This document shows, piece by piece, positions 6,957-14,129 of a stretch of DNA of 23,031 nt; position 1 is the stretch's first letter; every line of letters starts with the position of its first letter. Source of the stretch: XYD1-FULL-44-32 sp964355855. Lineage in GTDB: Bacteria > Patescibacteriota > Minisyncoccia > Phycocordibacterales > XYD1-FULL-46-19. Location of the stretch: NCBI GenBank assembly GCA_964355855.1, contig CAYHFD010000010.1, positions 1 through 23,031 on the forward strand, given 5' to 3'. The notes beneath the pieces were generated by a model. It was not told where the DNA came from. It saw nothing but the letters and a program-made list of their open reading frames with translations, and made no database searches. The translations under genes and the position numbers were made by a program.

Positions 6957-8300
6957 GTGAACGAAAATTCTTTCAATAATCACAAGAAAAGCTTGCGAGA
7001 GATATTACCAAAAGGTGGAGCGCGCGCTTACAAGCGTTCGACTCCGGTTTTGCAACACGTACCGTTAGCTGGTAGTGAGGCCGAAAATGATTTAATTAAC
7101 CGTAATTATACGGAAGAGCTTGAAACAACTCTCCGTGACCGTCGTCGTATGCCAAAAATACCAAAATATGTTATCTGGGCTATTGGTTTGTTGTTCGTTG
7201 TATTAGTAATTTTTATCGCTGGGTCGTTTTTTACCAAGGTAACCGCCGAAATTGTTCCTAAACAGGCCAGAATCAATTTAAGCGAATCAATCACAGCCTC
7301 ACACAGTGCAGCCGAGGGGGAACTAGAATTTGGCACCGTATCCAATGTAATTACTGAAGAAGTGGTAGTAAAAGCTAGTGGCACCAAGGAGGTAGAAGAA
7401 AAAGCCAGTGGTGAAATAACCATTTATAATGATTATAGTAAAGACTCACAGACCCTGGTGGCTAAAACTAGGTTTGAAGCAAAAAATGGTAAAATATACA
7501 GAATAACCCAAAACATATCGGTTCCTGGTCAGAAAATAGAGGGAGGTAAAACGGTTCCAGGTTCAATTACTGTTAAAGTTGTAGCTGACCAAGCTGGAGC
7601 TGAATACAATGCAGAACTAACCGACTTTACTATTCCTGGTTTCAGGGATAGTGACAGATTTGATAAATTTTATGCTCGTTCTAAAACCGCTATGACTGGG
7701 GGAATGATTGGAACGGTTTCAGATATTTCTCAATCTGATCGGGAAGACGCCGAGGCTACCTTAAAATCAAAACTGGCCAGCAAGACCAAGGATACATCTT
7801 CCCTACAAATTCCGGATGGCCATATTTCTTTCAAGGATGCCATTTTCACTACAACCGAATTTGAGGTAAAAAACGGTGCTAAGGCTGGTGAAGCGAAATT
7901 GGTCGGCAAACTTACCTATACCGCAATTGTATTTAACAAAATTAAATTGGCTACCTATTTAGCTGAACAGCGTGTTTCTGATTATGCCGACGAAGCAGTA
8001 TTTTTATCTGACTCAAGTAAAATAAATATTTCACTTCAAAACCGCGATCAGGTTGATATTAGCAGCGATGAACAGATTGAGGTAAAAATGACCGGCACAG
8101 CCTTTCTGGTCTGGACAGTAAATGAAGATGAGTTTAAACAAGCAATTGGTGGTTATAATAAAGGAAATTTTAAATTAGTAATTGGTGATTTTCCCGCCAT
8201 TCAGTCTGCTAAATTAAAAATCGTTCCACCGTGGGTTAGATCTATCCCAAATGATCCTAATAAGATAGAAGTTAAACAAATTTTAGCTACTGAAGATTAA
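6957..8300 (+). CDS. Single-pass membrane protein, baseplate J/gp47-like, CPR type
   Basis: A 447-aa protein with a basic cytoplasmic N-terminus (1-70), one membrane helix at about 71-92, and a large beta-rich exterior domain. The strings ASGEITIYNDYSKDSQTLVA, TRFEAKNGKIYRI and VPGQ-EGGKTVPGSI recall proteins annotated as baseplate J/gp47-like in Patescibacteria. There is no phage context, so the name reflects the fold rather than a tail function. It follows the PilM-like gene by 39 nt and the two are probably functionally linked as a cytoplasmic ATPase with an envelope partner. The GTG at 6957 is the only reasonable start: a stop lies in frame shortly upstream and MNENSFNN leads straight into the conserved part. 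No SD. Confidence 0.75.
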   Translation: MNENSFNNHKKSLREILPKGGARAYKRSTPVLQHVPLAGSEAENDLINRNYTEELETTLRDRRRMPKIPKYVIWAIGLLFVVLVIFIAGSFFTKVTAEIVPKQARINLSESITASHSAAEGELEFGTVSNVITEEVVVKASGTKEVEEKASGEITIYNDYSKDSQTLVAKTRFEAKNGKIYRITQNISVPGQKIEGGKTVPGSITVKVVADQAGAEYNAELTDFTIPGFRDSDRFDKFYARSKTAMTGGMIGTVSDISQSDREDAEATLKSKLASKTKDTSSLQIPDGHISFKDAIFTTTEFEVKNGAKAGEAKLVGKLTYTAIVFNKIKLATYLAEQRVSDYADEAVFLSDSSKINISLQNRDQVDISSDEQIEVKMTGTAFLVWTVNEDEFKQAIGGYNKGNFKLVIGDFPAIQSAKLKIVPPWVRSIPNDPNKIEVKQILATED

Positions 8301-8326
8301 TGATGAGTAATACCAATAGACCCACC

Positions 8327-8356
8327 TTGACTAGGGTCGCTATTATCTGCTACTAT
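8327..8356 (+). promoter_or_regulatory. Promoter of the infA ribosomal operon
   Basis: -35 TTGACT (8327-8332), 18-bp spacer, -10 TACTAT (8351-8356). The infA ATG lies 16 nt further, giving a leader of about 10 nt. Confidence 0.7.
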
Positions 8357-8372
8357 AGTCCGGGTAAGACAA

Positions 8373-8609
8373 ATGGATAGTAAAAACGCAAACAGCTCGT
8401 CTCCGCGAGGGGAGGGGCAGATAGTTTCTGGTGTTGTTCAAGAGGCTTTACCGAACACCCATTTTAAAGTCCAAGTGGGAGATTCTATCGTCTTATCATA
8501 CCTTTCTGGCAAGATGCGTTTGCACCGTATCCGAGTATTAGTTGGTGATAAAGTTGAAATATTACTTGATCCATATGGTGGAAAGGGACGAATAATTAAA
8601 AGGGGTTAA
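8373..8609 (+). CDS. infA: Translation initiation factor IF-1
   Basis: IF-1 binds the 30S A site and assists start selection. The 78-aa product has the single OB fold typical of the family: GQIVSGVVQEALPNTHFKVQ, then LSYLSGKMRLHRIRVLVGDKV and LDPYGGKGRIIKR. It is a few residues longer than usual at the N-terminus (MDSKNANSSSPRGE). It heads the block infA-rpmJ-rpsM-rpsK-rpsD-rpoA-rplQ, the classic order at the end of the spc/alpha operons. A long inverted repeat separates it from rpmJ. Confidence 0.95.
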   Translation: MDSKNANSSSPRGEGQIVSGVVQEALPNTHFKVQVGDSIVLSYLSGKMRLHRIRVLVGDKVEILLDPYGGKGRIIKRG

Positions 8610-8617
8610 CTGGATGA

Positions 8618-8735
8618 ATCCCGTTAGAAGCCGCGGTCGACGAATCTTAATATACCAAGATATATGAAAGTTAAGATAAATATTTATAAATCTAATTATA
8701 AACAGGCGCGTACCGCGACCTGCTTCTAACGGGAT
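8618..8735. repeat. Long inverted repeat infA-rpmJ whose right arm includes the rpmJ start codon
   Basis: Arms ATCCCGTTAGAAGC (8618-8631) and GCTTCTAACGGGAT (8722-8735) are perfect over 14 bp and extend inward by GGTCG/CGACC after a bulge. Inside, ATCTTAA (8644-8650) pairs with TTAAGAT (8671-8677), so the RNA would be branched. The last two bases of the right arm are the A and T of the rpmJ ATG at 8734, so folding would hide the start codon. Confidence 0.85.
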
Positions 8736-8850
8736 GAAAGTAAGGTCGACAATCAAGAAAAGGTGTCCACGCTGTAAAATGGTTAAGAGACGGGGCCATT
8801 TGTATATAATTTGTGAAAACAAACCTCGTCACAAGCAAAAACAGGCATAA
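8734..8850 (+). CDS. rpmJ: Ribosomal protein bL36
   Basis: A 38-aa basic protein (MKVRSTIKKRCPRCKMV, then ICENKPRHKQKQ) with the bL36 zinc set: the CPRC pair, a later cysteine and the histidine in PRH. Length and position between infA and rpsM are as expected. There is no SD; the start codon lies in the right arm of the long inverted repeat, which could couple its translation to unfolding of that RNA. Confidence 0.95.
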   Translation: MKVRSTIKKRCPRCKMVKRRGHLYIICENKPRHKQKQA

Positions 8851-8864
8851 TTTTTTTATTTTTT

Positions 8865-9245
8865 ATGTTACGCATTTCAGGCATTACAATTCCAGAACAA
8901 AAAAGGTTAGAAATTGGCCTAACGGCTGTTTATGGAATAGGCAGAAACCGAGCTAAATCTATTTTGTCTATTTTAAAAATTGAACATGGTCGGCGACCAT
9001 CACAATTAACCGCCGAGGAAGAAAATGAAATTCGCAAGGCGGTTGAAGAGTTTAAAATCGAAGGAGATCTTAAACGAGAGGTAAGTGGTAACATCAAACG
9101 GCTTAAGGATATTAAATCCTATATTGGTAGTCGTCACACTAAAGGTCTACCAGCCCGGGGGCAACGAACCAAGACTAATGCGCGAACCAGAAAAGGTCCT
9201 AAAAAGACCATGGGTTCTGGTAAAAAGAAGGTGGATAAGAAGTAA
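8865..9245 (+). CDS. rpsM: Ribosomal protein uS13
   Basis: Head protein of the 30S subunit that contacts the P-site tRNA and the B1 bridges. The 126-aa product has the family course: RISGITIPEQKRLEIGLTAV, YGIGRNRAKSIL (helix-two turn-helix), and the C-terminal tail RHTKGLPARGQRTKTNART followed by a lysine-rich end. It begins 14 nt after rpmJ, preceded only by a T-rich tract and no SD. A 21-bp inverted repeat separates it from rpsK. Confidence 0.96.
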   Translation: MLRISGITIPEQKRLEIGLTAVYGIGRNRAKSILSILKIEHGRRPSQLTAEEENEIRKAVEEFKIEGDLKREVSGNIKRLKDIKSYIGSRHTKGLPARGQRTKTNARTRKGPKKTMGSGKKKVDKK

Positions 9246-9282
9246 TTGATTTAAAAAGAATGAAGTGATTATGTAAATCATT

Positions 9283-9386
9283 ACCCCGCCCTACTTTGAT
9301 ACTGACATAAGGTGGCCCCTGACAGAGAAACGGCCAGTTGCCAGTTAAAAGGAAAAAACAAGGTGAGTATCAAAGTAGGGCGGGGT
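9283..9386. repeat. Perfect 21-bp inverted repeat enclosing 62 nt, rpsM-rpsK
   Basis: The left arm is 9283-9303 and the right arm 9366-9386, fully complementary (core CCCCGCCCTACTTTGATAC). The enclosed segment has weaker internal pairing (GGCC/GGCC). The segment has no long ORF, no T-run and no flanking duplication. It lies in the 179-nt gap of an operon whose other gaps are 2-43 nt, apart from the infA-rpmJ gap. Confidence 0.88.
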
Positions 9387-9424
9387 GAAGCAAAATATAT
9401 TCATTACATTCATTATTTTCTACC

Positions 9425-9856
9425 ATGGGCAAAAAACGAATCATCAAAAAAGTGGGTCACGATGCGGGAGTAGCTAAAGCCCGATCCCTTTCTCGCACCT
9501 CTAAAAAAAGGATTGAACGTGGTGTTCTTTATATTCGTGCCACCTACAACAACACGGCTTTGCTTCTTACTGATCCAACCGGAAATGCCATTCTAACCTC
9601 CTCTAGTGGAGCCTTGGGCTATAAGGGTTCTAAAAAAGGTACACCCTACGCCGCCGGTAAGGTGGGCGAACTTTTAGCCGAAAAAGCTCAGGCTATTGGG
9701 CTAAAAGAAGTAGATGTAATAATCAAGGGAGTAGGTTCTGGTCGTGAATCATCGGTCCGCTCATTTATTGCCAAAGGTATAAATATCTCATCGATAAAAG
9801 ATCGAACTCCGGTTCCTTTTAATGGGCCGAAGCCACCTAAGCCTCGGCGCGTTTAA
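9425..9856 (+). CDS. rpsK: Ribosomal protein uS11
   Basis: 30S platform protein near the mRNA exit. The 143-aa product contains the hallmark GVLYIRATYNNTALLLTDPT, SSSGALGYKGSKKGTPYAA, IIKGVGSGRESSVRSF and the C-terminal DRTPVPFNGPKPPKPRRV. It has an unusually basic N-terminal lead (KKRIIKKVGHDAGVAKARSL). The ATG in ACCATGG follows the 104-nt inverted-repeat element with no SD. Confidence 0.96.
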   Translation: MGKKRIIKKVGHDAGVAKARSLSRTSKKRIERGVLYIRATYNNTALLLTDPTGNAILTSSSGALGYKGSKKGTPYAAGKVGELLAEKAQAIGLKEVDVIIKGVGSGRESSVRSFIAKGINISSIKDRTPVPFNGPKPPKPRRV

Positions 9857-9871
9857 TTTAATTTTTTTAAT

Positions 9872-10504
9872 ATGGGATTAAGAATTGGTCCAAAATATAA
9901 GATTGCTCGCCGTCTTGATGATAAGATTTTTTCAAAGACTCAAACCACCAAGTTTGCTATTTCGGCGGGTGGTGACGGTAAAAATACCGGTGGTAAACCA
10001 GGTATGCGCCGTAAGACTGTTAGTGAATACGGCCGTCAGCTTATTGAAAAACAAAAAGCCAAATATACCTACGGCGTAAACGAGCGTCAGTTTGCTAACC
10101 ATGTTAAAGCAGTGCGTTTAATGAAAAATGTAAATGTGTCGGCTGAAATGTTCAAAAGACTAGAAAATCGTTTGGACAATGTAATATTTCGTATGGGTTT
10201 GGCCAATTCACGTTTGTTTTCTCGCCAAATGGTTTCCCATGGTCATATTTTAGTAAATGGTAAAAAAGTTACTATACCATCATATGAAGTTAAAAAGGGA
10301 GACAAGGTTTCAGTTCGAGTTGGTAGCAAAAGTAAGGGTCAGTTTATTAATTTAGAGGAACGATTAAAAACCTATACCGCACCAACTTGGTTAGTTTTTG
10401 ACGAAAAAACCATGACCGGTGAAGTAAAAGGGAGTCCAGAATACGGCGACGGTGAATCAAATTTGAATTTCACGTCCATTCTAGAGTTTTATAGTCGAGT
10501 TTAA
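9872..10504 (+). CDS. rpsD: Ribosomal protein uS4
   Basis: 16S 5'-domain primary binder. The 210-aa product has the S4 RNA-binding domain (RLDNVIFRMGLANSRLFSRQ, VSHGHILVNGKKVTIPSYEV) at about 100-165. The N-terminus lacks the four zinc cysteines present in some bacterial S4 (the C-minus form). It begins 15 nt after rpsK with a T-rich spacer (TTTAATTTTTTTAAT) and no SD. In enterobacteria S4 represses the alpha operon; nothing here shows the corresponding pseudoknot. Confidence 0.96.
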   Translation: MGLRIGPKYKIARRLDDKIFSKTQTTKFAISAGGDGKNTGGKPGMRRKTVSEYGRQLIEKQKAKYTYGVNERQFANHVKAVRLMKNVNVSAEMFKRLENRLDNVIFRMGLANSRLFSRQMVSHGHILVNGKKVTIPSYEVKKGDKVSVRVGSKSKGQFINLEERLKTYTAPTWLVFDEKTMTGEVKGSPEYGDGESNLNFTSILEFYSRV

Positions 10505-10547
10505 ATTTTTATTATTTTTTATTAGTAGATAGTCTTAGCTTTAAACC

Positions 10548-11534
10548 ATGCCAGATTCCAATATTATATTGCCATCAAAGCCGGTAATTGTATCTGAAGA
10601 AGAGAATTTCGGTGTTTATGAAATTGAGGGTCTTTACCCTGGATACGGTCATACTTTGGGGAATTCTTTGCGGCGAATTATTTTGTCTTCTTTGCCGGGC
10701 TTTGCTGTAACCGCCGTAAAAATCGAGGGTATAAATCATGAGTTCTCTACTATTGATGGTGTTAAGGAAGATGTAATTTCTATCATTCTCAACCTTAAAA
10801 AAATTCGCTTTAAGGTAATAGGAGAAGAAACTAAAGTGGTTACCCTGTCTATTTCTGGCATTAAGGAAATAAAGGCTTCGGATATTACAGCTTCTGGTGA
10901 TGTCGAAGTAGTAAATGGCGATCAACATATTGCCAGCATCACCGACAAGGGAACCTCACTTAAAATGAAATTAACTCTGGAACGTGGTTTGGGTTATGTT
11001 CCCAAGGAAGTTTTACAGAAGGACAAAGTCGACATTGGTACCATCGCTCTTGATGCTATTTTTACCCCAATTCGTCGTGTTAGTTATGAGGTAGAGCAGA
11101 TGCGCGTCGGTAATCGTACTGACTACAATAAACTTCGAATCACCATTGAAACTAATGGTGATGTTTCTCCCCGCGAGGCATTAGAACAATCAATTTCTAT
11201 AATGATTAACCAACTAAAAGCAATCGTTGGCTTTAAGGAAGACATTGATGATTTGACCCGTGAGCCTGAAAATAACTCGACCGTGGCTGAAGTTGAAAAG
11301 GAAATGGCCAATGTTAACCAAGAAGATGGTGACGAAGACATTTTGAAAACCAGGATTGAAGATCTTAACCTTTCTGGTCGAACTCTGAAGGCATTATCTA
11401 GTGCTAGTATTCGTACTGTTGGAGGGTTGATAAGGAAGAAGGAAAATGATTTACTAGACATCGACGGCCTAGGAGAAAAGGGTGTCCAAGAGATAAAGCG
11501 GGCCCTGTCTAATTTTGGTATTCTACTAAAATAG
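10548..11534 (+). CDS. rpoA: RNA polymerase alpha subunit
   Basis: The 328-aa subunit has the dimerisation N-terminal domain (GYGHTLGNSLRRIILSSLPG near 30-50, TPIRRVSYEVEQMRVG, then TNGDVSPREALEQS) and, after an acidic linker (about 235-262), the helix-hairpin-helix C-terminal domain (TRIEDLNLSGRTLKALSS, DIDGLGEKGVQEIKRAL). The C-terminal domain contacts UP elements and activators, so these should work here. Positioned between rpsD and rplQ as usual. Confidence 0.97.
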   Translation: MPDSNIILPSKPVIVSEEENFGVYEIEGLYPGYGHTLGNSLRRIILSSLPGFAVTAVKIEGINHEFSTIDGVKEDVISIILNLKKIRFKVIGEETKVVTLSISGIKEIKASDITASGDVEVVNGDQHIASITDKGTSLKMKLTLERGLGYVPKEVLQKDKVDIGTIALDAIFTPIRRVSYEVEQMRVGNRTDYNKLRITIETNGDVSPREALEQSISIMINQLKAIVGFKEDIDDLTREPENNSTVAEVEKEMANVNQEDGDEDILKTRIEDLNLSGRTLKALSSASIRTVGGLIRKKENDLLDIDGLGEKGVQEIKRALSNFGILLK

Positions 11535-11553
11535 CTAGTCAATAAATAAAAAT

Positions 11554-11904
11554 ATGAAGCATCATGGTAATACAAGTAAACTAGGTCGTGAAAGCGGTGC
11601 CCGCGAGGCCCTTTTGCGTGGACTTGCTAAAAACCTGATTCTTCATGGACGAATCCAAACGACCGAGCCAAAAGCCAAAGCCCTACGGCCTTTTATTGAA
11701 AAGATAGTTACTATTGCCCGCCATGATACTGTTGGAGCTAGGCGATTGGTTGTTTCTCGGCTTGGCGGTGAAGTGAAAACCGATAAGCTTTTTAAAGAAA
11801 TTGCTCCCCGTTATTTAGAACGAGCTGGGGGCTATACCAGAATTATTAAGATGCCAGCTAGAAGTGGTGATGCTAGCCCTCAAGCTATTATTGAATTTGT
11901 ATAA
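11554..11904 (+). CDS. rplQ: Ribosomal protein bL17
   Basis: 50S exit-tunnel region protein, 116 aa, close to the usual core length. It shows the family start KHHGNTSKLGRESGAREALL, then LILHGRIQTTEPKAKALRPF and APRYLERAGGYTRIIK. It follows rpoA by 19 nt with an AT-rich, SD-free gap (AATAAATAAAAATATG). Confidence 0.96.
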   Translation: MKHHGNTSKLGRESGAREALLRGLAKNLILHGRIQTTEPKAKALRPFIEKIVTIARHDTVGARRLVVSRLGGEVKTDKLFKEIAPRYLERAGGYTRIIKMPARSGDASPQAIIEFV

Positions 11905-11908
11905 AGTT

Positions 11909-12253
11909 ATGGAATACACACTGGATGCAACTAATAAACCGTTGGGCCGACTCGCCAGTGAGGTGGCAGTTTATTTACGTGGCAAAGATACTCCAACCTT
12001 CGAACGTCATCTTAAGCCTAAAAACAAGGTGAGAGTGATAAATGCTGGACATATTACTGTGTCCGGTAGTAAAAGGGAGGACAAAGTCTATCTACGTCAC
12101 AGTGGTTACCCTGGTGGTCAAAAGGGACGCACTTTAAACGAACTAGCCACCAAAAAAGGTATGTCGGAAGCCCTTAAAATTGCCGTTCGGGGAATGCTTC
12201 CCGACAACAAACTACGTTCGATAATGATGAACAATTTAACTATCACTGAATAA
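11909..12253 (+). CDS. rplM: Ribosomal protein uL13, short form
   Basis: Early 50S assembly protein. The ATG at 11909 is chosen because MEYTLDATNKPLGRLASEVA is the family N-terminus; the frame opens earlier (11864) but only inside rplQ. At 114 aa it is shorter than the usual ~142. The core VINAGHITVSGSKREDKVYL, RHSGYPGG and AVRGMLPDNKLRSIMM is present, and the C-terminal tail is missing, in line with trimmed ribosomal proteins of CPR bacteria. Four nt separate it from rplQ and two nt from rpsI, so it is almost certainly co-transcribed. Confidence 0.95.
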   Translation: MEYTLDATNKPLGRLASEVAVYLRGKDTPTFERHLKPKNKVRVINAGHITVSGSKREDKVYLRHSGYPGGQKGRTLNELATKKGMSEALKIAVRGMLPDNKLRSIMMNNLTITE

Positions 12254-12255
12254 TC

Positions 12256-12666
12256 ATGACAACTTCTGATGTAAAAAATAGATATATTGAAGCGGTGGGG
12301 CGACGCAAAACGGCAGTAGCTAGAGTTCGGATTATCCCAAGTTCTAAAACTACTTTCAAGGTTAATGGCCGCGATTTTGCTGTTTATTTTCCAGTTAAGG
12401 AGCTACAAGTAATAGTTGAAAAACCGCTGACAAGTTCAGCGGTTGGAAAAGATTTCAATATAACTATCCTAGTAAAAGGTGGTGGTATTCACGCTCAAGC
12501 TGAAAGTGTCGCCATGGGTCTATCCCGAGCGCTAACAATCTTTAGCCCTGGATTACGGTCACCACTTAAGCAAGCCGGTCACCTTACCCGTGACGCTAGA
12601 GCCAAAGAAAGACGTAAGTTCGGCCTCAAGAAAGCCAGAAAGGCACCACAGTGGTCGAAACGTTAG
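12256..12666 (+). CDS. rpsI: Ribosomal protein uS9
   Basis: 30S head protein whose C-terminal arginine reaches the P-site tRNA. The 136-aa product includes YIEAVGRRKTAVARVRI, VKGGGIHAQAESVAMGLSRA, HLTRDARAKERRKFGLKKAR and the invariant SKR terminus. It ends the ribosomal run, with a structured GC-rich gap after it (12667-12856). Confidence 0.97.
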   Translation: MTTSDVKNRYIEAVGRRKTAVARVRIIPSSKTTFKVNGRDFAVYFPVKELQVIVEKPLTSSAVGKDFNITILVKGGGIHAQAESVAMGLSRALTIFSPGLRSPLKQAGHLTRDARAKERRKFGLKKARKAPQWSKR

Positions 12667-12684
12667 TTTACGACAGTGAGGTGA

Positions 12685-12728
12685 GGCAGGGGTGACAGGG
12701 GAAGGGTAGTTCCCCTGTGGAGCCTGCC
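12685..12728 (+). repeat. Nested hairpin after rpsI (possible transcript end)
   Basis: GGCAGG/CCTGCC outside and ACAGGGGAA/TTCCCCTGT inside, loop gggtag. The structure would be stable in RNA but has no T-run; it may protect the 3' end of the ribosomal mRNA or end it by another route. Its right outer arm overlaps the repeat at 12723-12764. Confidence 0.65.
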
Positions 12729-12764
12729 CGCCATTGCCTGAGGGCGCAGCCGATGGCAGGCGGG
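12723..12764 (+). repeat. GC-rich palindromic dispersed repeat, copy 1
   Basis: CCTGCCCGCCAT (12723-12734) pairs with ATGGCAGGCGGG (12753-12764), with one G-T and one C-A position. The reverse complement of copy 2 (22686-22717) shares its first 9 and last 12 bases. Similar CCCGCC...GGCGGG palindromes are common in CPR genomes, from general knowledge. Confidence 0.75.
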
Positions 12765-12821
12765 GAAGGATTGGGAAAACCGTGGGTTTCCCATGCCGCA
12801 AGTGGTCAAAAAAACTCACCC

Positions 12822-12849
12822 TTGACCATAAATATCAAAGGAGTAATAT
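12822..12849 (+). promoter_or_regulatory. Promoter of the 202-aa membrane protein gene
   Basis: -35 TTGACC (12822-12827), 16-bp spacer, -10 TAATAT (12844-12849), 7 nt before the ATG. An AAAGGAG lies within the spacer and is too far from the start to be a proper SD, so the mRNA is predicted leaderless. Confidence 0.6.
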
Positions 12850-12856
12850 TAACCCT

Positions 12857-13465
12857 ATGAACAACGAACAACCATCATTTCGCAATGAAATCGACGAGCC
12901 AGCTCAAAAAGAGAGGCGTGGCCTAGTTGCTATGGCAATTATTGGTATAATTTTAGGCCTAATTATTGGCTATTTTGTTTTTTCTTTAGGTATTTTTAGT
13001 CCCAAAAATGCTGATTTAAAGGGTCAAATCACTAGTTCAACCACTCCAATAACTTTAAACAACAACAGCTTAAATAATAATATTGGTCTACCTTCTACTG
13101 GTACTATGGAAATAGTAGCTGACGACCAAAATCCAGGTGACCGGCTGTCTATATCGAAAATGAATATTGCCGAGGGTGCCTGGGTGGTCACCTTTACCTC
13201 AACGGAAGATAAAAGCGCTCCGGAAAGAATTATTGGGGCCCAATATTTTAACGCTGGCTCATATAATAATGTGACGGCCTACCTCGGCGAGAGTACTATC
13301 GCTGGTGAAACTTATTTTGTAACCTTTTACCGAGATGATGCTGTTCGAGGTACTACTACCGCCGGTGGCCATATTTTCAACAGTGTCACCGACCGACCAA
13401 TTCTTAAAAATGGCAATTGGATACTGGATTCATTTGTTGTTTCCTCGGTTGGCTCACGGGGATAG
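12857..13465 (+). CDS. Membrane-anchored protein with an exposed beta domain, 202 aa, unknown function
   Basis: A short charged N-terminus (1-22) precedes one membrane helix at about 23-46, then a Ser/Thr/Asn-rich linker (about 55-82) and a beta-rich domain (about 84-200: MEIVADDQNPGDRLSISKM, EGAWVVTFTS, IIGAQYFNAGSYNNVTAYL, FVTFYRDD). The domain order (DQ-pG, WVV, IG, NV-V-L, hYRD) recalls DUF7282-type surface domains of archaea and some bacteria; that is a memory-based suggestion. The ATG at 12857 fits the promoter; the frame extends further upstream to 12734 only through the repeat and gives non-conserved sequence. Probably extracytoplasmic. It sits 48 nt before grpE, but grpE may have its own start signals. 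Confidence 0.7.
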   Translation: MNNEQPSFRNEIDEPAQKERRGLVAMAIIGIILGLIIGYFVFSLGIFSPKNADLKGQITSSTTPITLNNNSLNNNIGLPSTGTMEIVADDQNPGDRLSISKMNIAEGAWVVTFTSTEDKSAPERIIGAQYFNAGSYNNVTAYLGESTIAGETYFVTFYRDDAVRGTTTAGGHIFNSVTDRPILKNGNWILDSFVVSSVGSRG

Positions 13466-13513
13466 AACGGTACTTAATTATTTGGACTTTAGTAAAAATA
13501 AAAGTTTTTTGTT

Positions 13514-14083
13514 ATGACCAAAAAAAACGAACAAGCAAAAGATCATAACGACGACAATTTTGTTTTCTTAGACGAAACAGATTCGAACGAGTTTGCTGAT
13601 AAAATAAAAAAACTACAAGCCAAACTTAAACTAACCGAGGAGGAAAAAAAAGGGAATCTATCGGGGTGGCAAAGGGCTAAGGCTGATTATTCAAACCTAA
13701 AGGCAAACACCGACAGGGAAAAAACAGAATTATCAGCCTTTATCAGGGCTGGAGTAATAGAGGATTTTTTACCCCTAGCGGATAGTTTTGAAATGGCGAT
13801 GGCCAACAAGGAAGTTTGGGAAGCGGTGCCAGAAAATTGGCGAAAGGGTGTAGAATATATATATCAACAACTAGAAAATATATTTTCGAGTAACGGTATC
13901 AAATCGATCAACCCTGTTGGACTTACTTTTGACCCAACGGAGCATGAGTCAATTGATATCATTGAGACAAATATAACCGAAGAGGATAATAAGGTGCTTA
14001 TTGTCGCCAAACTTGGCTATAAGCTGGGTGAAAAAATTTTACGACCAGCTCAGGTAAAAATTGGTAAATATTTGGAAAAATAA
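13514..14083 (+). CDS. grpE: Nucleotide exchange factor GrpE
   Basis: GrpE releases ADP from DnaK. The 189-aa product has a long helical N-terminal half (about 25-95, including KIKKLQAKLKLTEEEKK and WQRAKADYSNLKANTDRE) and the C-terminal beta domain (NPVGLTFDPTEHESIDII, then KVLIVAKLGYKLGEKILRPA and QVKIGKYL). Motifs and length are normal for the family. It precedes dnaK and dnaJ in the standard order. I found no CIRCE operator (TTAGCACTC/GAGTGCTAA) before it, so HrcA control is not supported. Confidence 0.95.
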   Translation: MTKKNEQAKDHNDDNFVFLDETDSNEFADKIKKLQAKLKLTEEEKKGNLSGWQRAKADYSNLKANTDREKTELSAFIRAGVIEDFLPLADSFEMAMANKEVWEAVPENWRKGVEYIYQQLENIFSSNGIKSINPVGLTFDPTEHESIDIIETNITEEDNKVLIVAKLGYKLGEKILRPAQVKIGKYLEK

Positions 14084-14129
14084 AAATTTATTATAAAATT
14101 AGAAAAATTAAAATTAATATAAATACGCT

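Noticed and set aside
11864..11908. Earlier start of rplM inside rplQ
   Set aside because: The 15 extra residues are not L13-like; the ATG at 11909 gives the family N-terminus.
12734..12856. N-terminal extension of the 202-aa protein starting at 12734
   Set aside because: It translates the dispersed repeat and non-conserved sequence, and lies upstream of a clear promoter.
13466..13513. CIRCE-type HrcA operator before grpE
   Set aside because: No TTAGCACTC/GAGTGCTAA-like dyad is present before grpE, dnaK or dnaJ.
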